The notes: a model not told the origin generated them from the sequence alone. 39,248 bases of DNA from an uncultured Bacteroidales bacterium (GCA_900546395.1 URDD01000017.1:1-39248), one strand, 5' to 3'. Counted from the first letter of the stretch, positions 32,058 through 39,248 are shown. Made by a program: numbers and translations.

Positions 32058-32087
32058 CAAAGATAGTAAATTTTTCTCAAATACAAA
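32058..32087 (-). promoter_or_regulatory. Promoter of the rplP-rplQ operon
   Basis: Minus strand TTTG (32084-32087), 18 nt, TATCTTTG (32058-32065), a perfect Bacteroidetes -33/-7 pair. It gives an untranslated leader of about 87 nt before rplP. This is the only strong promoter I see for the 22-gene operon. The remaining 32088-32300 is AT-rich with no gene or RNA I can support. Confidence 0.8.
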
Positions 32088-32301
32088 TAAAAAATCAAAA
32101 AAATCCAAACTTTTTCGACCACGGTTTTGAATAGCTAATATTTGAATAATCATCAAGTTACACATATTCATTAAAATAAATTGGATCACTTTTCGACATT
32201 AGAATAATGCCCGGCTCACAAGAGACTTACCGATAACGGCCCCAAACTCATCCGTATGCCTGAACGGCAGACTGAAAATACCAAGATACCGAGATTTTAT
32301 T

Positions 32302-32309
32302 TACCTTTG
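32302..32309 (+). promoter_or_regulatory. -7 element upstream of DUF4294 gene
   Basis: TACCTTTG matches TAnnTTTG and lies 19 nt before ATG 32329. No clear -33 TTTG is seen at the right distance, so strength is uncertain. Confidence 0.5.
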
Positions 32310-32328
32310 CAAAGATGTGTCAGGGACA

Positions 32329-33081
32329 ATGAGGAAGCTTTTACATAGACAGTCAATTATTCTTGTGGCAGCAGTTATCATGACTGCGCTGGCCGCAACA
32401 CAACCATCCCTCGGACAAGACAAGAAAAAAATAAGCCTTCAAGACTGGCTTGCACACACAGACTCAGAGGCCGCCGCTGCCAACGAGGCGGACGATGATG
32501 AAAATATCCTGCACTTCATTATAGAAAAAGGAGATACAATATATATAGACAATCTTCCTGCAGCACATGTATATCAGAAACTTCCCCGACAAAAAGGGAG
32601 AGAATGGAGAAAATACTACCGTCTCGTACACAATTTCAGCAAAGTCTATCCGTACGCCCTTGTTGCAAGACACATGGTTGCAGAAGCTGACAGTACAATC
32701 GCTGCAGACAATCTCAAGCGAGCCAAAAGAGACAAATATATCAATAGTGTCCAAAAGGAATTGTTCAGTGTCTTCGAAGCTCCTCTAAGGAATCTGACTG
32801 TCAGCCAGGGTGCTCTTCTCATGAAACTGATTGACCGTGAAGTCGGAAAATCATCCTTTAATATAATCAAGTACTATAAAAACGGTATGGCAGCAGGATT
32901 CTGGCAGGGAATAGCCAAACTGTTCGGATCTGACCTGAAAAAACCTTATGATCCGGAAGGGGATGATGCCGCAACCGAAGAACTTGTCCAGAAATGGGAA
33001 TCCGGAGAATTCGAAGGTTTGTACTATACACTTTTCTGGGAATATCCGCCAGAAACTGAAATCCCGTCAAAGTACAGATAA
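32329..33081 (+). CDS. DUF4294 exported protein
   Basis: 250-residue protein of DUF4294, a family confined to Bacteroidetes with no known function. ATG 32329 (MRKLLHRQSIILVAAVIMTA) is preferred to a GTG at 32317 because it gives a normal signal peptide and leaves a 13-nt leader after the -7 box. Conserved segments include YYRLVHNFSKVYPYALVA, LMKLIDREVGKSSFNIIKYY and GMAAGFWQGIAKLFGSDLKK. Periplasmic location is predicted. It is divergent from rplP. Its last 58 bp overlap the end of lpxH on the other strand. Confidence 0.88.
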   Translation: MRKLLHRQSIILVAAVIMTALAATQPSLGQDKKKISLQDWLAHTDSEAAAANEADDDENILHFIIEKGDTIYIDNLPAAHVYQKLPRQKGREWRKYYRLVHNFSKVYPYALVARHMVAEADSTIAADNLKRAKRDKYINSVQKELFSVFEAPLRNLTVSQGALLMKLIDREVGKSSFNIIKYYKNGMAAGFWQGIAKLFGSDLKKPYDPEGDDAATEELVQKWESGEFEGLYYTLFWEYPPETEIPSKYR

Positions 33082-33773
33082 GGAGAACTTGAAATCCAGT
33101 CTTTGAGGACTATAAGTTCAGCCCCTGAAGGAACTGTCATGCGTACATCCGCATGATAGTGACCGAAGATAAAATAATCGATTTTACGGTCAGAAGAAAA
33201 AGATTCGGCAAATTTATATATAGGCTCTTCTTCGCCCCTGAATACATATTCTTGATGGCGGGAAAGTCTGTTGTGTCGGGACCAGGAATTACCGAAGCCA
33301 AAAGCAATCCTGGGATGGAGCATGCTGAACAGGAACTGCAAAACCCTGTTATGGAACACCTTGCGGAGAAACCTATACCCTGCAGGGACGGGACCAAGAC
33401 CGTCACCATGGCCCAGACAAAAAGTCTTACCGCGAATATCTACCACATAAGGCTGCTCAAGACGTACCATACCCAGTTCTTCAAAATAACTGTAAGTCCA
33501 GACATCATGATTACCCTGAAAAAAATACACCTTGACACCGGAATCCATAAGTTCCAGCAATGCTGAAAACACCCTTATATATCCTTTCGGGACCACATCC
33601 CTATACTCATACCAAAAATCCCATATATCTCCTAAAAGGTACAGAGCCTCAGTATTTTCAGCAGGTATGGAACGCAGAAACCTGACAAAACGCGCTTCTC
33701 TGTCAGCCGGGCCGGCCACATCAAGACCCAGATGTACGTCTGAAGCAAAATATGTCAATTTTCTATCCCCCAT
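33024..33773 (-). CDS. lpxH: UDP-2,3-diacylglucosamine diphosphatase
   Basis: 249-residue metallophosphoesterase of the LpxH type. It cleaves UDP-2,3-diacylglucosamine to lipid X and UMP in lipid A synthesis, at the cytoplasmic face of the inner membrane. Di-manganese motifs are complete: SDVHLG (11-16), GDIWDFWYE (48-56), GNHD (87-90), GHGDG (121-125) and GHYH near 210. The insertion cap is present. The C terminus overlaps the convergent DUF4294 gene by 58 bp; the overlapped codons include the family-typical end (PYLYFDG). It is probably the last gene of the ftsX-DUF3098-uppP-lpxH transcript. Confidence 0.95.
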   Translation of the reverse strand: MGDRKLTYFASDVHLGLDVAGPADREARFVRFLRSIPAENTEALYLLGDIWDFWYEYRDVVPKGYIRVFSALLELMDSGVKVYFFQGNHDVWTYSYFEELGMVRLEQPYVVDIRGKTFCLGHGDGLGPVPAGYRFLRKVFHNRVLQFLFSMLHPRIAFGFGNSWSRHNRLSRHQEYVFRGEEEPIYKFAESFSSDRKIDYFIFGHYHADVRMTVPSGAELIVLKDWISSSPYLYFDGISVSGGYSQKSV

Positions 33774-33825
33774 AATCTGTCATTGCCACAATATTGTAAA
33801 AAAGCCGGACCTTTGACCTTCTCTA

Positions 33826-34641
33826 TCACCCGAAGATAAAAATCAGGACAGCAACTACTGCACAATACAAGGCAAACCAACTGAGTTTCGCCTTCTTTAC
33901 CAGAGCAATCATGACCTTACAAGCAAACAGACCTGAAACAAAGGCCGATACGAATCCGAGAACAAGCGGAAGCCATCCTATTGTAGATTCGCCCATTTCA
34001 CCGCTGACAAGCTGCAGAAACGCCTCTCCAAGAATCGGCACGAGAACCATAAGAAAGGAAAACTGCGCCATAACCTCCCTTTTCACCCCACATATAAGGC
34101 CTGTGGAAATGGTTGTACCTGAACGTGATAGCCCAGGAGCAACAGCCAGCGCCTGGCCAAGCCCAATTGCAAATGCCTGCCAGTAAGATATTCCATTCCT
34201 ATACTTGTTTTCAGGAATAACCACCGCAGATGACTTGCCAGGCTTTGAGGCCATATCAGAGAAAAACAGGAGCAAGGCTGTAACCAAAAGAGCAAACGCT
34301 ACTCCCGTCAAAGAACCAAAAAGTCCGGTAACGACATCCTTGAAAAAAACGCCAACTATAAAAACCGGAATCATTGAAAGACATATTTTAAGGACATAGT
34401 CTGTCTCATCATTCATTTTGAACTTGAAAAAGCCTTTCAGCAACGTCCAAATCTGCTTTCTAAACACGACAATTGTACTTAACACAGTAGCTGCATGTAC
34501 CAGAACCTCAAAAACGAGATCTTCAGAAGCCTCTATTCCAAGCAATTCCTTTCCTATTACAAGATGGCCGCTGCTACTTACAGGCAAAAACTCAGTGAGT
34601 CCCTGTACAAGTCCCAAAATTATTGCTTCAAACCACTCCAT
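33826..34641 (-). CDS. uppP: Undecaprenyl-diphosphatase
   Basis: 271-residue BacA/UppP membrane phosphatase, which recycles the lipid carrier undecaprenyl pyrophosphate for peptidoglycan and other glycans. Both active-site segments are present: GLTEFLPVSSSGHLV (residues 14-28; Glu17, Ser and His26) and PGLSRSGTT (about 170). Some seven membrane helices. Overproduction gives bacitracin tolerance in other bacteria. 13 bp after the DUF3098 gene. Confidence 0.97.
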   Translation of the reverse strand: MEWFEAIILGLVQGLTEFLPVSSSGHLVIGKELLGIEASEDLVFEVLVHAATVLSTIVVFRKQIWTLLKGFFKFKMNDETDYVLKICLSMIPVFIVGVFFKDVVTGLFGSLTGVAFALLVTALLLFFSDMASKPGKSSAVVIPENKYRNGISYWQAFAIGLGQALAVAPGLSRSGTTISTGLICGVKREVMAQFSFLMVLVPILGEAFLQLVSGEMGESTIGWLPLVLGFVSAFVSGLFACKVMIALVKKAKLSWFALYCAVVAVLIFIFG

Positions 34642-34654
34642 TATATTATTTCAA

Positions 34655-34897
34655 TTATTTGTTATCCGTAATCTCGTCATCTGAAAATACCTTCACAATA
34701 GAAACAATCTCTATTACAATTCCAGATATAATTACAATAGGGGCTGCGACCAGTCTCCTGAAGTCAAACATTGCATAATTGAAGACTTGCGGATCATCGC
34801 TTCCGCCTCCAATCATCAAAATATAACCGGAGACCATTATTATGAGTCCGGCAAGCATCAACTTAAGTCCCTTGCGGGAAATTGCGAAATTATCCAT
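34655..34897 (-). CDS. DUF3098 small membrane protein
   Basis: 80-residue protein with two membrane segments (LMLAGLIIMVSGYILMIGGG and APIVIISGIVIEIVSIV) separated by a loop DDPQVFNYAMFDFRR. This is DUF3098, which in Bacteroidetes sits between ftsX and uppP. Function unknown; the location suggests a cell-wall or division role. Gaps are 14 bp to ftsX and 13 bp to uppP. Confidence 0.9.
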   Translation of the reverse strand: MDNFAISRKGLKLMLAGLIIMVSGYILMIGGGSDDPQVFNYAMFDFRRLVAAPIVIISGIVIEIVSIVKVFSDDEITDNK

Positions 34898-34911
34898 CTG
34901 CTATAAAAATA

Positions 34912-35790
34912 TCAAAAATACAACTCGTCCTTTTTTAGGGACACTAGCTTATTCACTACAAACCATGTACTCAGCACACAAATCAGTACGCCAGAGAGAA
35001 GTACTATGCCTATCACCAGCAACAGCAGCTCGATATTGAATATCTCGAACATCTGCATGAATTCATGCCTCAGGACATAAAGCATACCCACAAGCACCAT
35101 TATCGCCAGGAAAGCAGAAAACAACCCCTGAAATACAGCCTGAACAAGGAATGGAGCCCTAATAAAGGATCTCGTAGCCCCGACAAGCTTCATCGTATGA
35201 ATCGTAAAACGCTTCGCATAGACATTCAGCCTCACTGTATTGTTTATCAATACGAATGAAATAAACAACAAAAGTACAATAAATACTCCTATTACAATAG
35301 AAATTTTGCTCAGATTTGCATTCAAAGCCTCTACAAGAGACCTCTGATACACAACCTCACCTACCAATGGAAACTTCAGCAGTTCGCTTTTCACCAGTTC
35401 AAGACTGTCTGCCGATACATAATCAGCTGAAAGAGTAACATCTATTGATGCAGGTATCGGCAATGTCTCAAACACATCAAGAAAATCAGCACCAAGCAAA
35501 TCTCTCATTTCCCCGGCGCCCTGTTCCTTTGAAATAAATTCCGAACTCCTTATGAAACGCATTGCGTCGAGTTTCTGCTTAAAATTCATTGCAGACTCAT
35601 CGCTGACATCCTGCTTCATTAGGACAGAAACCTGCATATTCTCCTTAAAATAATCGGAGACAGCCCCTGCATTGACAAGCATAAGGCTTGCAATACCCAC
35701 CAGCAGCAGCACAAGGCTGATACTTATCACAGATGAGAGATAGGAATTTGCCAGTCTCCTGTGTATTATATTGTTTTCCGCTTTTCCCAT
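34912..35790 (-). CDS. ftsX: Cell division protein FtsX
   Basis: 292-residue membrane subunit that works with FtsE to control peptidoglycan hydrolases at the septum. One N-terminal helix (SVISISLVLLLVGIASLMLV), an extracytoplasmic domain (about 50-165), then three helices of the FtsX/MacB permease domain, with KRFTIHTMKLVGATRSFIRA in the linker. I chose ATG 35790 (MGKAENN) over an upstream TTG at 35811, because that TTG lies inside the promoter -7 box (35809-35816). The ftsE gene is not in this window, which is common in Bacteroidetes. Confidence 0.95.
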   Translation of the reverse strand: MGKAENNIIHRRLANSYLSSVISISLVLLLVGIASLMLVNAGAVSDYFKENMQVSVLMKQDVSDESAMNFKQKLDAMRFIRSSEFISKEQGAGEMRDLLGADFLDVFETLPIPASIDVTLSADYVSADSLELVKSELLKFPLVGEVVYQRSLVEALNANLSKISIVIGVFIVLLLFISFVLINNTVRLNVYAKRFTIHTMKLVGATRSFIRAPFLVQAVFQGLFSAFLAIMVLVGMLYVLRHEFMQMFEIFNIELLLLVIGIVLLSGVLICVLSTWFVVNKLVSLKKDELYF

Positions 35791-35808
35791 AATAATTCCA
35801 ATCAGCGC

Positions 35809-35816
35809 CAAAGATA
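35809..35816 (-). promoter_or_regulatory. -7 element of the ftsX operon
   Basis: The minus strand reads TATCTTTG, an exact -7 match, 18 nt before ATG 35790. No TTTG -33 is present; that region is occupied by the mirror-image element of the divergent gene. Confidence 0.55.
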
Positions 35817-35838
35817 GTGAAATATCAAAAAAAATTAT

Positions 35839-35846
35839 TATCTTTG
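35839..35846 (+). promoter_or_regulatory. -7 element of the GT5-DUF4270 operon
   Basis: TATCTTTG on the plus strand, an exact -7 match, 29 nt before ATG 35876. It is the exact reverse complement of the ftsX -7 box, 22 bp away, so the two divergent promoters overlap. A -33 TTTG is missing here too. Confidence 0.55.
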
Positions 35847-35875
35847 TAGAGATTTTGTCTTATTAAAACTTATAT

Positions 35876-36694
35876 ATGGGAGATTCTGTAAAAAGAGTGC
35901 TTTTTGTCAATTCTGAGATATATCCCTATCTTCCAGAGTCTGAGATAGCAAACGTCGGAAGATATCTTCCCCAGGGAATTCAGGAAAGAAAGAAGGAAAT
36001 CCGATCTTTCATGCCGAGGTACGGCTGTATCAATGAGAGGAAAAACCAGCTTCATGAGGTAATACGCCTCTCTGGGATGAATATCATAATCAATGATGTT
36101 GACAGGCCGCTAGTCATAAAGGTAGCCTCTGTCGCAGCTGCCAGAATGCAGGTATATTTCATTGATAATGAAGACTATTTTCACCGCAAGCAAATCTATC
36201 ACGACGAACATGGCAACTTCTTTGCTGACAATGGGGAAAGAGCGATATTTTTTGCCAGGGGTGTATTGGAAACAGTGAAAAAACTTCGTTGGACCCCGGA
36301 CATAATCCACTGTCACGGGTGGATTTCGGGAATTCTGCCGGCTTATTTGAAAAAAGCCTATAAAGATGACCCTATCTTCTCCAACAGCAAAATCGTACTT
36401 TCGATATACGATGACATAAACGATATCAGTTTCACTGAAGGTCTGAAAGAGAAAATTGTTTATGGCGGCCTTGATGCAGAATCAATAAACCTGCCGGACT
36501 GCCCTACGGGCACGGATATTGCTAAATTCGCCGCCGGATACTCAGATGGAGTCATCATAGGATCGGAAAATGTGTCTCAGGAACTGCAGGACTACTGCAA
36601 GGAATCAGGACTTCCGTTCCTTCCTTTCAGGAAAGGGACTTATGAAGACAATTCATATCTTGATGACTATAACAGTTTTTATGACAACTTGTAA
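35876..36694 (+). CDS. GT5 (starch synthase) N-domain-like protein
   Basis: 272-residue protein that looks like the N-terminal Rossmann domain of glycogen/starch synthases: RVLFVNSEIYPYLP, the RSFMPRYG segment, and DIIHCHGWISGILPAYL (residues 142-158). It stops where the second GT-B domain, with the nucleotide-sugar site, should begin. The KTGGLADV motif of true synthases is replaced by PESEIANVGRYLP (20-32). Glycogen synthase activity is therefore unlikely. Similar short proteins are, to my knowledge, common in Bacteroidetes and annotated as glycogen synthase. The DUF4270 gene starts 1 bp after its stop. Confidence 0.85.
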   Translation: MGDSVKRVLFVNSEIYPYLPESEIANVGRYLPQGIQERKKEIRSFMPRYGCINERKNQLHEVIRLSGMNIIINDVDRPLVIKVASVAAARMQVYFIDNEDYFHRKQIYHDEHGNFFADNGERAIFFARGVLETVKKLRWTPDIIHCHGWISGILPAYLKKAYKDDPIFSNSKIVLSIYDDINDISFTEGLKEKIVYGGLDAESINLPDCPTGTDIAKFAAGYSDGVIIGSENVSQELQDYCKESGLPFLPFRKGTYEDNSYLDDYNSFYDNL

Positions 36695-36695
36695 A

Positions 36696-38450
36696 ATGAA
36701 AAACAGAATAAAAGGTCTGCTTTTTACGACGTTCGGCATTATCACATGCGGGACGTCGTGCATTTATGTAAATGAAGAGCTGGGAAGCGGCTTCATTCCT
36801 ACTGATCAGAGGTATGAAATACATACGACTGAATTTCCCATCAGGCAAATTTCGTCAAAACCGGTCAACGACCTGTCAGGATACAGTTCTTCACGGATTA
36901 CCATAGGCTCTATAAAAAATGAAAACGGCGATGCGGTTTTCAAGAGCAGCGCCGTTACGCTTATTCCTGCCAACAAATACGATTTCGGCAAAGGAGGCAA
37001 AGTGACCAGCTTTCATTTTGCGGTAGCAAAGGATACATTGTCCTATATAAATGAAGGTGAACGGAAGATTATACAAAACATCAATGTTTACAAACTTCCA
37101 AAGAAACTTAAGCCGAAGGACAGCTTTATCGGTTCTTCTTCTGTTCTGGAACATTCATTTACAAATGCAGAGCGCATAACAGACGGCATACCTGTATTTG
37201 ACGGAGGAGATTCTCTTTCGTTTGACTTCAGCAACTCATGGTCGAATGAATTGCTGGCTTCGTTACAAAAGATGGAAACTTCCGTCTATGATTCAACAGG
37301 AGCCTTTACGGAAAAGGTATTCCCCGGAATATATATGACTATCGATGCCCCAGTCTCTACAGGAGGACGAATCAATATGTTCGACCTGACTATCGGAGCT
37401 GACCTTCAGAACTACTCTCTCAGCGGAGGCTATGCCAAAATGCATGTTTCAGGAGCGAAGTTTGACGGAAAAGAAGTGGCTGACACAATGTTTATCTTTA
37501 TGTACGGAGCAACAGATTTCTCTATCACCCAGGCTGCTACAGACTATTATTCAGGAGAAACACTTACACCGCAGTATGCTCTTAATCTAAGCAAGCAGGA
37601 ATATGCATCAGGGAACGCGCCGGCATATGACGGGAAAACCCTGCATATTGAAGGCGGAGGAGGACTCAAGCCGATAATAGAAGCAAAATCCATAAGAGAA
37701 GAGCTTATAGGGATACTTCAGGCAGATGGTGTTGAAGACCCATCAAAGGTTATTATTAACAAAGCGACAATTATTCTGCCATTCAAGGCAGACTCCGACT
37801 ATAAAAACCTTGACAGATTTCCTGCAGTGCTTAGTCCAAGCTGCCGTTTCATAAATGAAGATGACAAGGAACTTGTAAACTATGCAGGCATTACTGATTT
37901 GAGCACTACTTCTGAAAATCAGGGAGGTATAAACAGATCCAAATTCATATACTCACCTGACATAAGCTATCATCTTCAGGAAATACTCCAGCTTGATGAA
38001 TATTCGGAAACAGACGAAGATATCAAAACTGAATATTCAGAGAAAGACATCTGGCTTCTGACAATGTCACAGGAAGTTACAGAATCAGAACAGCAGGGAA
38101 TGAGCCAGTACAGTCAGGACCTACAGTACAGTATGTACTATAATAATATGTATAATTATGGTTATGGATACGGATACGGCGGATACGGCTATGGAGGTTA
38201 TGGCGGATATGGCTATAATAACTACTACAATTATTATGACATGCTGAGCTATGCGGCAATGCAGCAGGGAAGCCAGACCCAGGAAACTGTCACAACTGAA
38301 CTTGACAGGGACAGATACTACGAAGCTGTACTGAAAGGGCCGGATGCAGAAGCCGGAAATACAGGAAACCTGAAACCAGGTGATACAGGATACTATGAAG
38401 CTCTAAAGCTTCCATATATGAGAATAACTTACTCAGTAAGAGGTAAGTAA
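36696..38450 (+). CDS. DUF4270 lipoprotein with Tyr/Gly-rich insert
   Basis: 584-residue predicted surface or periplasmic lipoprotein of DUF4270. ATG 36696 follows the previous stop by 1 bp; an ATG at 36570 would overlap the upstream gene by 125 bp and spoil the signal peptide. The signal sequence MKNRIKGLLFTTFGIITC leads to two candidate lipidated cysteines (Cys18 and Cys22 in TCGTSC). The body is a mixed beta-type domain (SSVLEHSF, FDLTIGADLQNYSLSGGY, KATIILPFKADSDY). Residues 481-514 are a tract with 16 Tyr and 11 Gly of 34. Function unknown. A terminator follows directly. Confidence 0.88.
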   Translation: MKNRIKGLLFTTFGIITCGTSCIYVNEELGSGFIPTDQRYEIHTTEFPIRQISSKPVNDLSGYSSSRITIGSIKNENGDAVFKSSAVTLIPANKYDFGKGGKVTSFHFAVAKDTLSYINEGERKIIQNINVYKLPKKLKPKDSFIGSSSVLEHSFTNAERITDGIPVFDGGDSLSFDFSNSWSNELLASLQKMETSVYDSTGAFTEKVFPGIYMTIDAPVSTGGRINMFDLTIGADLQNYSLSGGYAKMHVSGAKFDGKEVADTMFIFMYGATDFSITQAATDYYSGETLTPQYALNLSKQEYASGNAPAYDGKTLHIEGGGGLKPIIEAKSIREELIGILQADGVEDPSKVIINKATIILPFKADSDYKNLDRFPAVLSPSCRFINEDDKELVNYAGITDLSTTSENQGGINRSKFIYSPDISYHLQEILQLDEYSETDEDIKTEYSEKDIWLLTMSQEVTESEQQGMSQYSQDLQYSMYYNNMYNYGYGYGYGGYGYGGYGGYGYNNYYNYYDMLSYAAMQQGSQTQETVTTELDRDRYYEAVLKGPDAEAGNTGNLKPGDTGYYEALKLPYMRITYSVRGK

Positions 38451-38455
38451 CAACA

Positions 38456-38488
38456 AAAAAAGCTGGTCTTATCAAGACCGGCTTTTTT
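38456..38488. terminator. Bidirectional rho-independent terminator
   Basis: AAAAAAGCTGGTCTT and AAGACCGGCTTTTTT form a 15-bp stem (one G-T-type mismatch) with a 3-nt loop, with flanking A and T runs on both strands. It serves the DUF4270 gene on the plus strand and acpP on the minus strand. Confidence 0.9.
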
Positions 38489-38524
38489 ATTTTCATTTCA
38501 ACAAAACAATGTCAGTTAAGACAA

Positions 38525-38767
38525 TTATTTGTTGAGTTCGTTTTCAATATAAGAGATAGCGTCACCTACTGTAGATATTTTTTCGCTAGCTGCCTCGTCA
38601 GGGATAGTAATATTGAAAGCTTTTTCGAATTCCATGATAAGTTCAACTGTATCAAGAGAATCTGCCCCAAGATCATTTGTGAAACTTGCGGTCTCAGTCA
38701 CTTCAGACTCATCAACGCCCAACTTGTCAACGATGATTGCCTTTACTTTAGCTGCAACTTCTGACAT
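38525..38767 (-). CDS. acpP: Acyl carrier protein
   Basis: 80-residue ACP that carries acyl chains through fatty-acid and lipid A synthesis. The phosphopantetheine site Ser37 lies in GADSLDTVELIM, and helix III (ISTVGDAISYIEN) is normal. In many bacteria fabF follows acpP; here it is followed by a terminator 37 bp away, so acpP is monocistronic. Confidence 0.97.
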   Translation of the reverse strand: MSEVAAKVKAIIVDKLGVDESEVTETASFTNDLGADSLDTVELIMEFEKAFNITIPDEAASEKISTVGDAISYIENELNK

Positions 38768-38836
38768 AATTGTAAAATTTTAATTAATGATTTAAGTTTA
38801 TTATGTTACACTATTGTATAATCGCTAAATCGGGTG

Positions 38837-38844
38837 CAAAGTAA
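38837..38844 (-). promoter_or_regulatory. Probable acpP -7 region
   Basis: The minus strand reads TTACTTTGCAC, close to the TAnnTTTG element with one mismatch, and lies about 70 nt before acpP. No -33 match, so it is tentative. Confidence 0.4.
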
Positions 38845-38869
38845 GTAAAAAAAACCCGAAAATAAAAAT

Positions 38870-39248
38870 TTATTCTAACTTATTACTGCTTAGCCTTATC
38901 CACACTCTCAAACCATTCAAGGAGTTAAGAAGGTAAAAGATCCACATTATAACCATAAGGCCGGCATGTGCATCACCTCTAACTACACATACAGACCACA
39001 TCACCACACTGATGATATTTGTTATCACCCACAATACCCACTGTTCCATAAATGCAAGAGCCATCAAAGCCTGGGCTATTATACTGAGAACTGTCGTAGC
39101 AGAATCTTTGAACGGCTGCGGGTCACCAAGATACTTAAGAAGAAAACCACAGCATATAACCAGCATGATACATGCAGCAGCAAGGACAACTCTCTGTCCC
39201 CACGTCATCTTTCTTGCCTTGACTCTCACATCTCCATCAGAAGCTTCT
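38870..39248 (-). CDS. pnuC: PnuC-type nicotinamide/vitamin transporter, C-terminal part
   Basis: Carboxy-terminal ~125 residues of a PnuC-family membrane carrier (full proteins are about 190-240 residues). Family-typical pieces are DSATTVLSIIAQALMALAF, MEQWVLWVITNIISVVMW, the YLLNSLNGLRVW end, and three to four helices. The frame stays open to the window edge, so the GTG at 39229 is not the start. PnuC proteins move nicotinamide riboside, and relatives move thiamine or riboflavin. The substrate-selecting N-terminal part is outside the window, so specificity is open. Confidence 0.88.
   Translation of the reverse strand, partial: EASDGDVRVKARKMTWGQRVVLAAACIMLVICCGFLLKYLGDPQPFKDSATTVLSIIAQALMALAFMEQWVLWVITNIISVVMWSVCVVRGDAHAGLMVIMWIFYLLNSLNGLRVWIRLSSNKLE

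Noticed and set aside
14100..32400. Ribosomal gene order as a simple assembly chimera
   Set aside because: Not excluded, but both cut ends carry intact genes and matching regulatory signals (promoter before rplP, terminator after tRNA-Met), which a random join would not provide.
36570..36695. Earlier ATG for the DUF4270 gene
   Set aside because: It would overlap the upstream gene by 125 bp and bury the lipoprotein signal; ATG 36696 gives a clean signal peptide.

Overview
The window comes from a Bacteroidales-type chromosome (phylum Bacteroidota). Three things point there. The partial 16S rRNA reads like Bacteroidales 16S. The intergenic regions carry the TTTG / TAnnTTTG promoter pair typical of this phylum. 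Several neighbours belong to families largely restricted to it (DUF4294, DUF3098, DUF4270, class III fructose-bisphosphatase). I cannot name a genus.

Layout, left to right. (1) 1-1154: the 5' two thirds of a 16S rRNA gene leaving the window on the minus strand, with its leader, a boxA and a promoter. (2) 1213-6055, plus strand: two half-size chromate-transporter genes, fbp, and an AspT/YidE-type transporter. (3) 6065-12598, minus: ppa, then a tripartite efflux system in two genes. The RND pump is fused in frame to its outer-membrane lipoprotein channel (1503 aa), and the adaptor gene is upstream behind a good promoter. (4) 12600-14142: decayed accessory DNA. It holds an integrase N-terminal fragment, an antitoxin remnant, a truncated YafQ-like toxin, what looks like the tail of a DUF4160 gene, and an intact DUF2442 gene, all next to tRNA-Met(CAT). 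(5) 14143-17787, minus: the str genes rpsL-rpsG-fusA-rpsJ followed by tRNA-Met and a terminator. (6) 17947-21146, plus: an RsiV-like lipoprotein and a dipeptidyl-peptidase-IV-type protease. (7) 21325-32087, minus: a 22-gene operon rplP to rplQ (part of S10, spc and alpha operons) with its own promoter, a 5' hairpin and a terminator. (8) 32329-39248: cell-envelope genes (DUF4294, lpxH, uppP, DUF3098, ftsX), a GT5-like protein paired with a DUF4270 lipoprotein, acpP and the 3' part of pnuC.

The most unusual large-scale feature is the dismembered ribosomal supercluster. The normally contiguous str-S10-spc-alpha run is cut at rpsJ|rplC and at rpsC|rplP. The str part now lies downstream of the alpha part, and rplC, rplD, rplW, rplB, rpsS, rplV and rpsC are absent from the window. 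Both new ends carry sensible transcription signals, so I read this as a real rearrangement and not a chimera, though that needs checking. The second is the pump-channel fusion with an internal lipobox. The third is the mosaic of toxin-antitoxin and integrase debris beside a tRNA. I did not find a CRISPR array, an insertion sequence or a complete mobile element.
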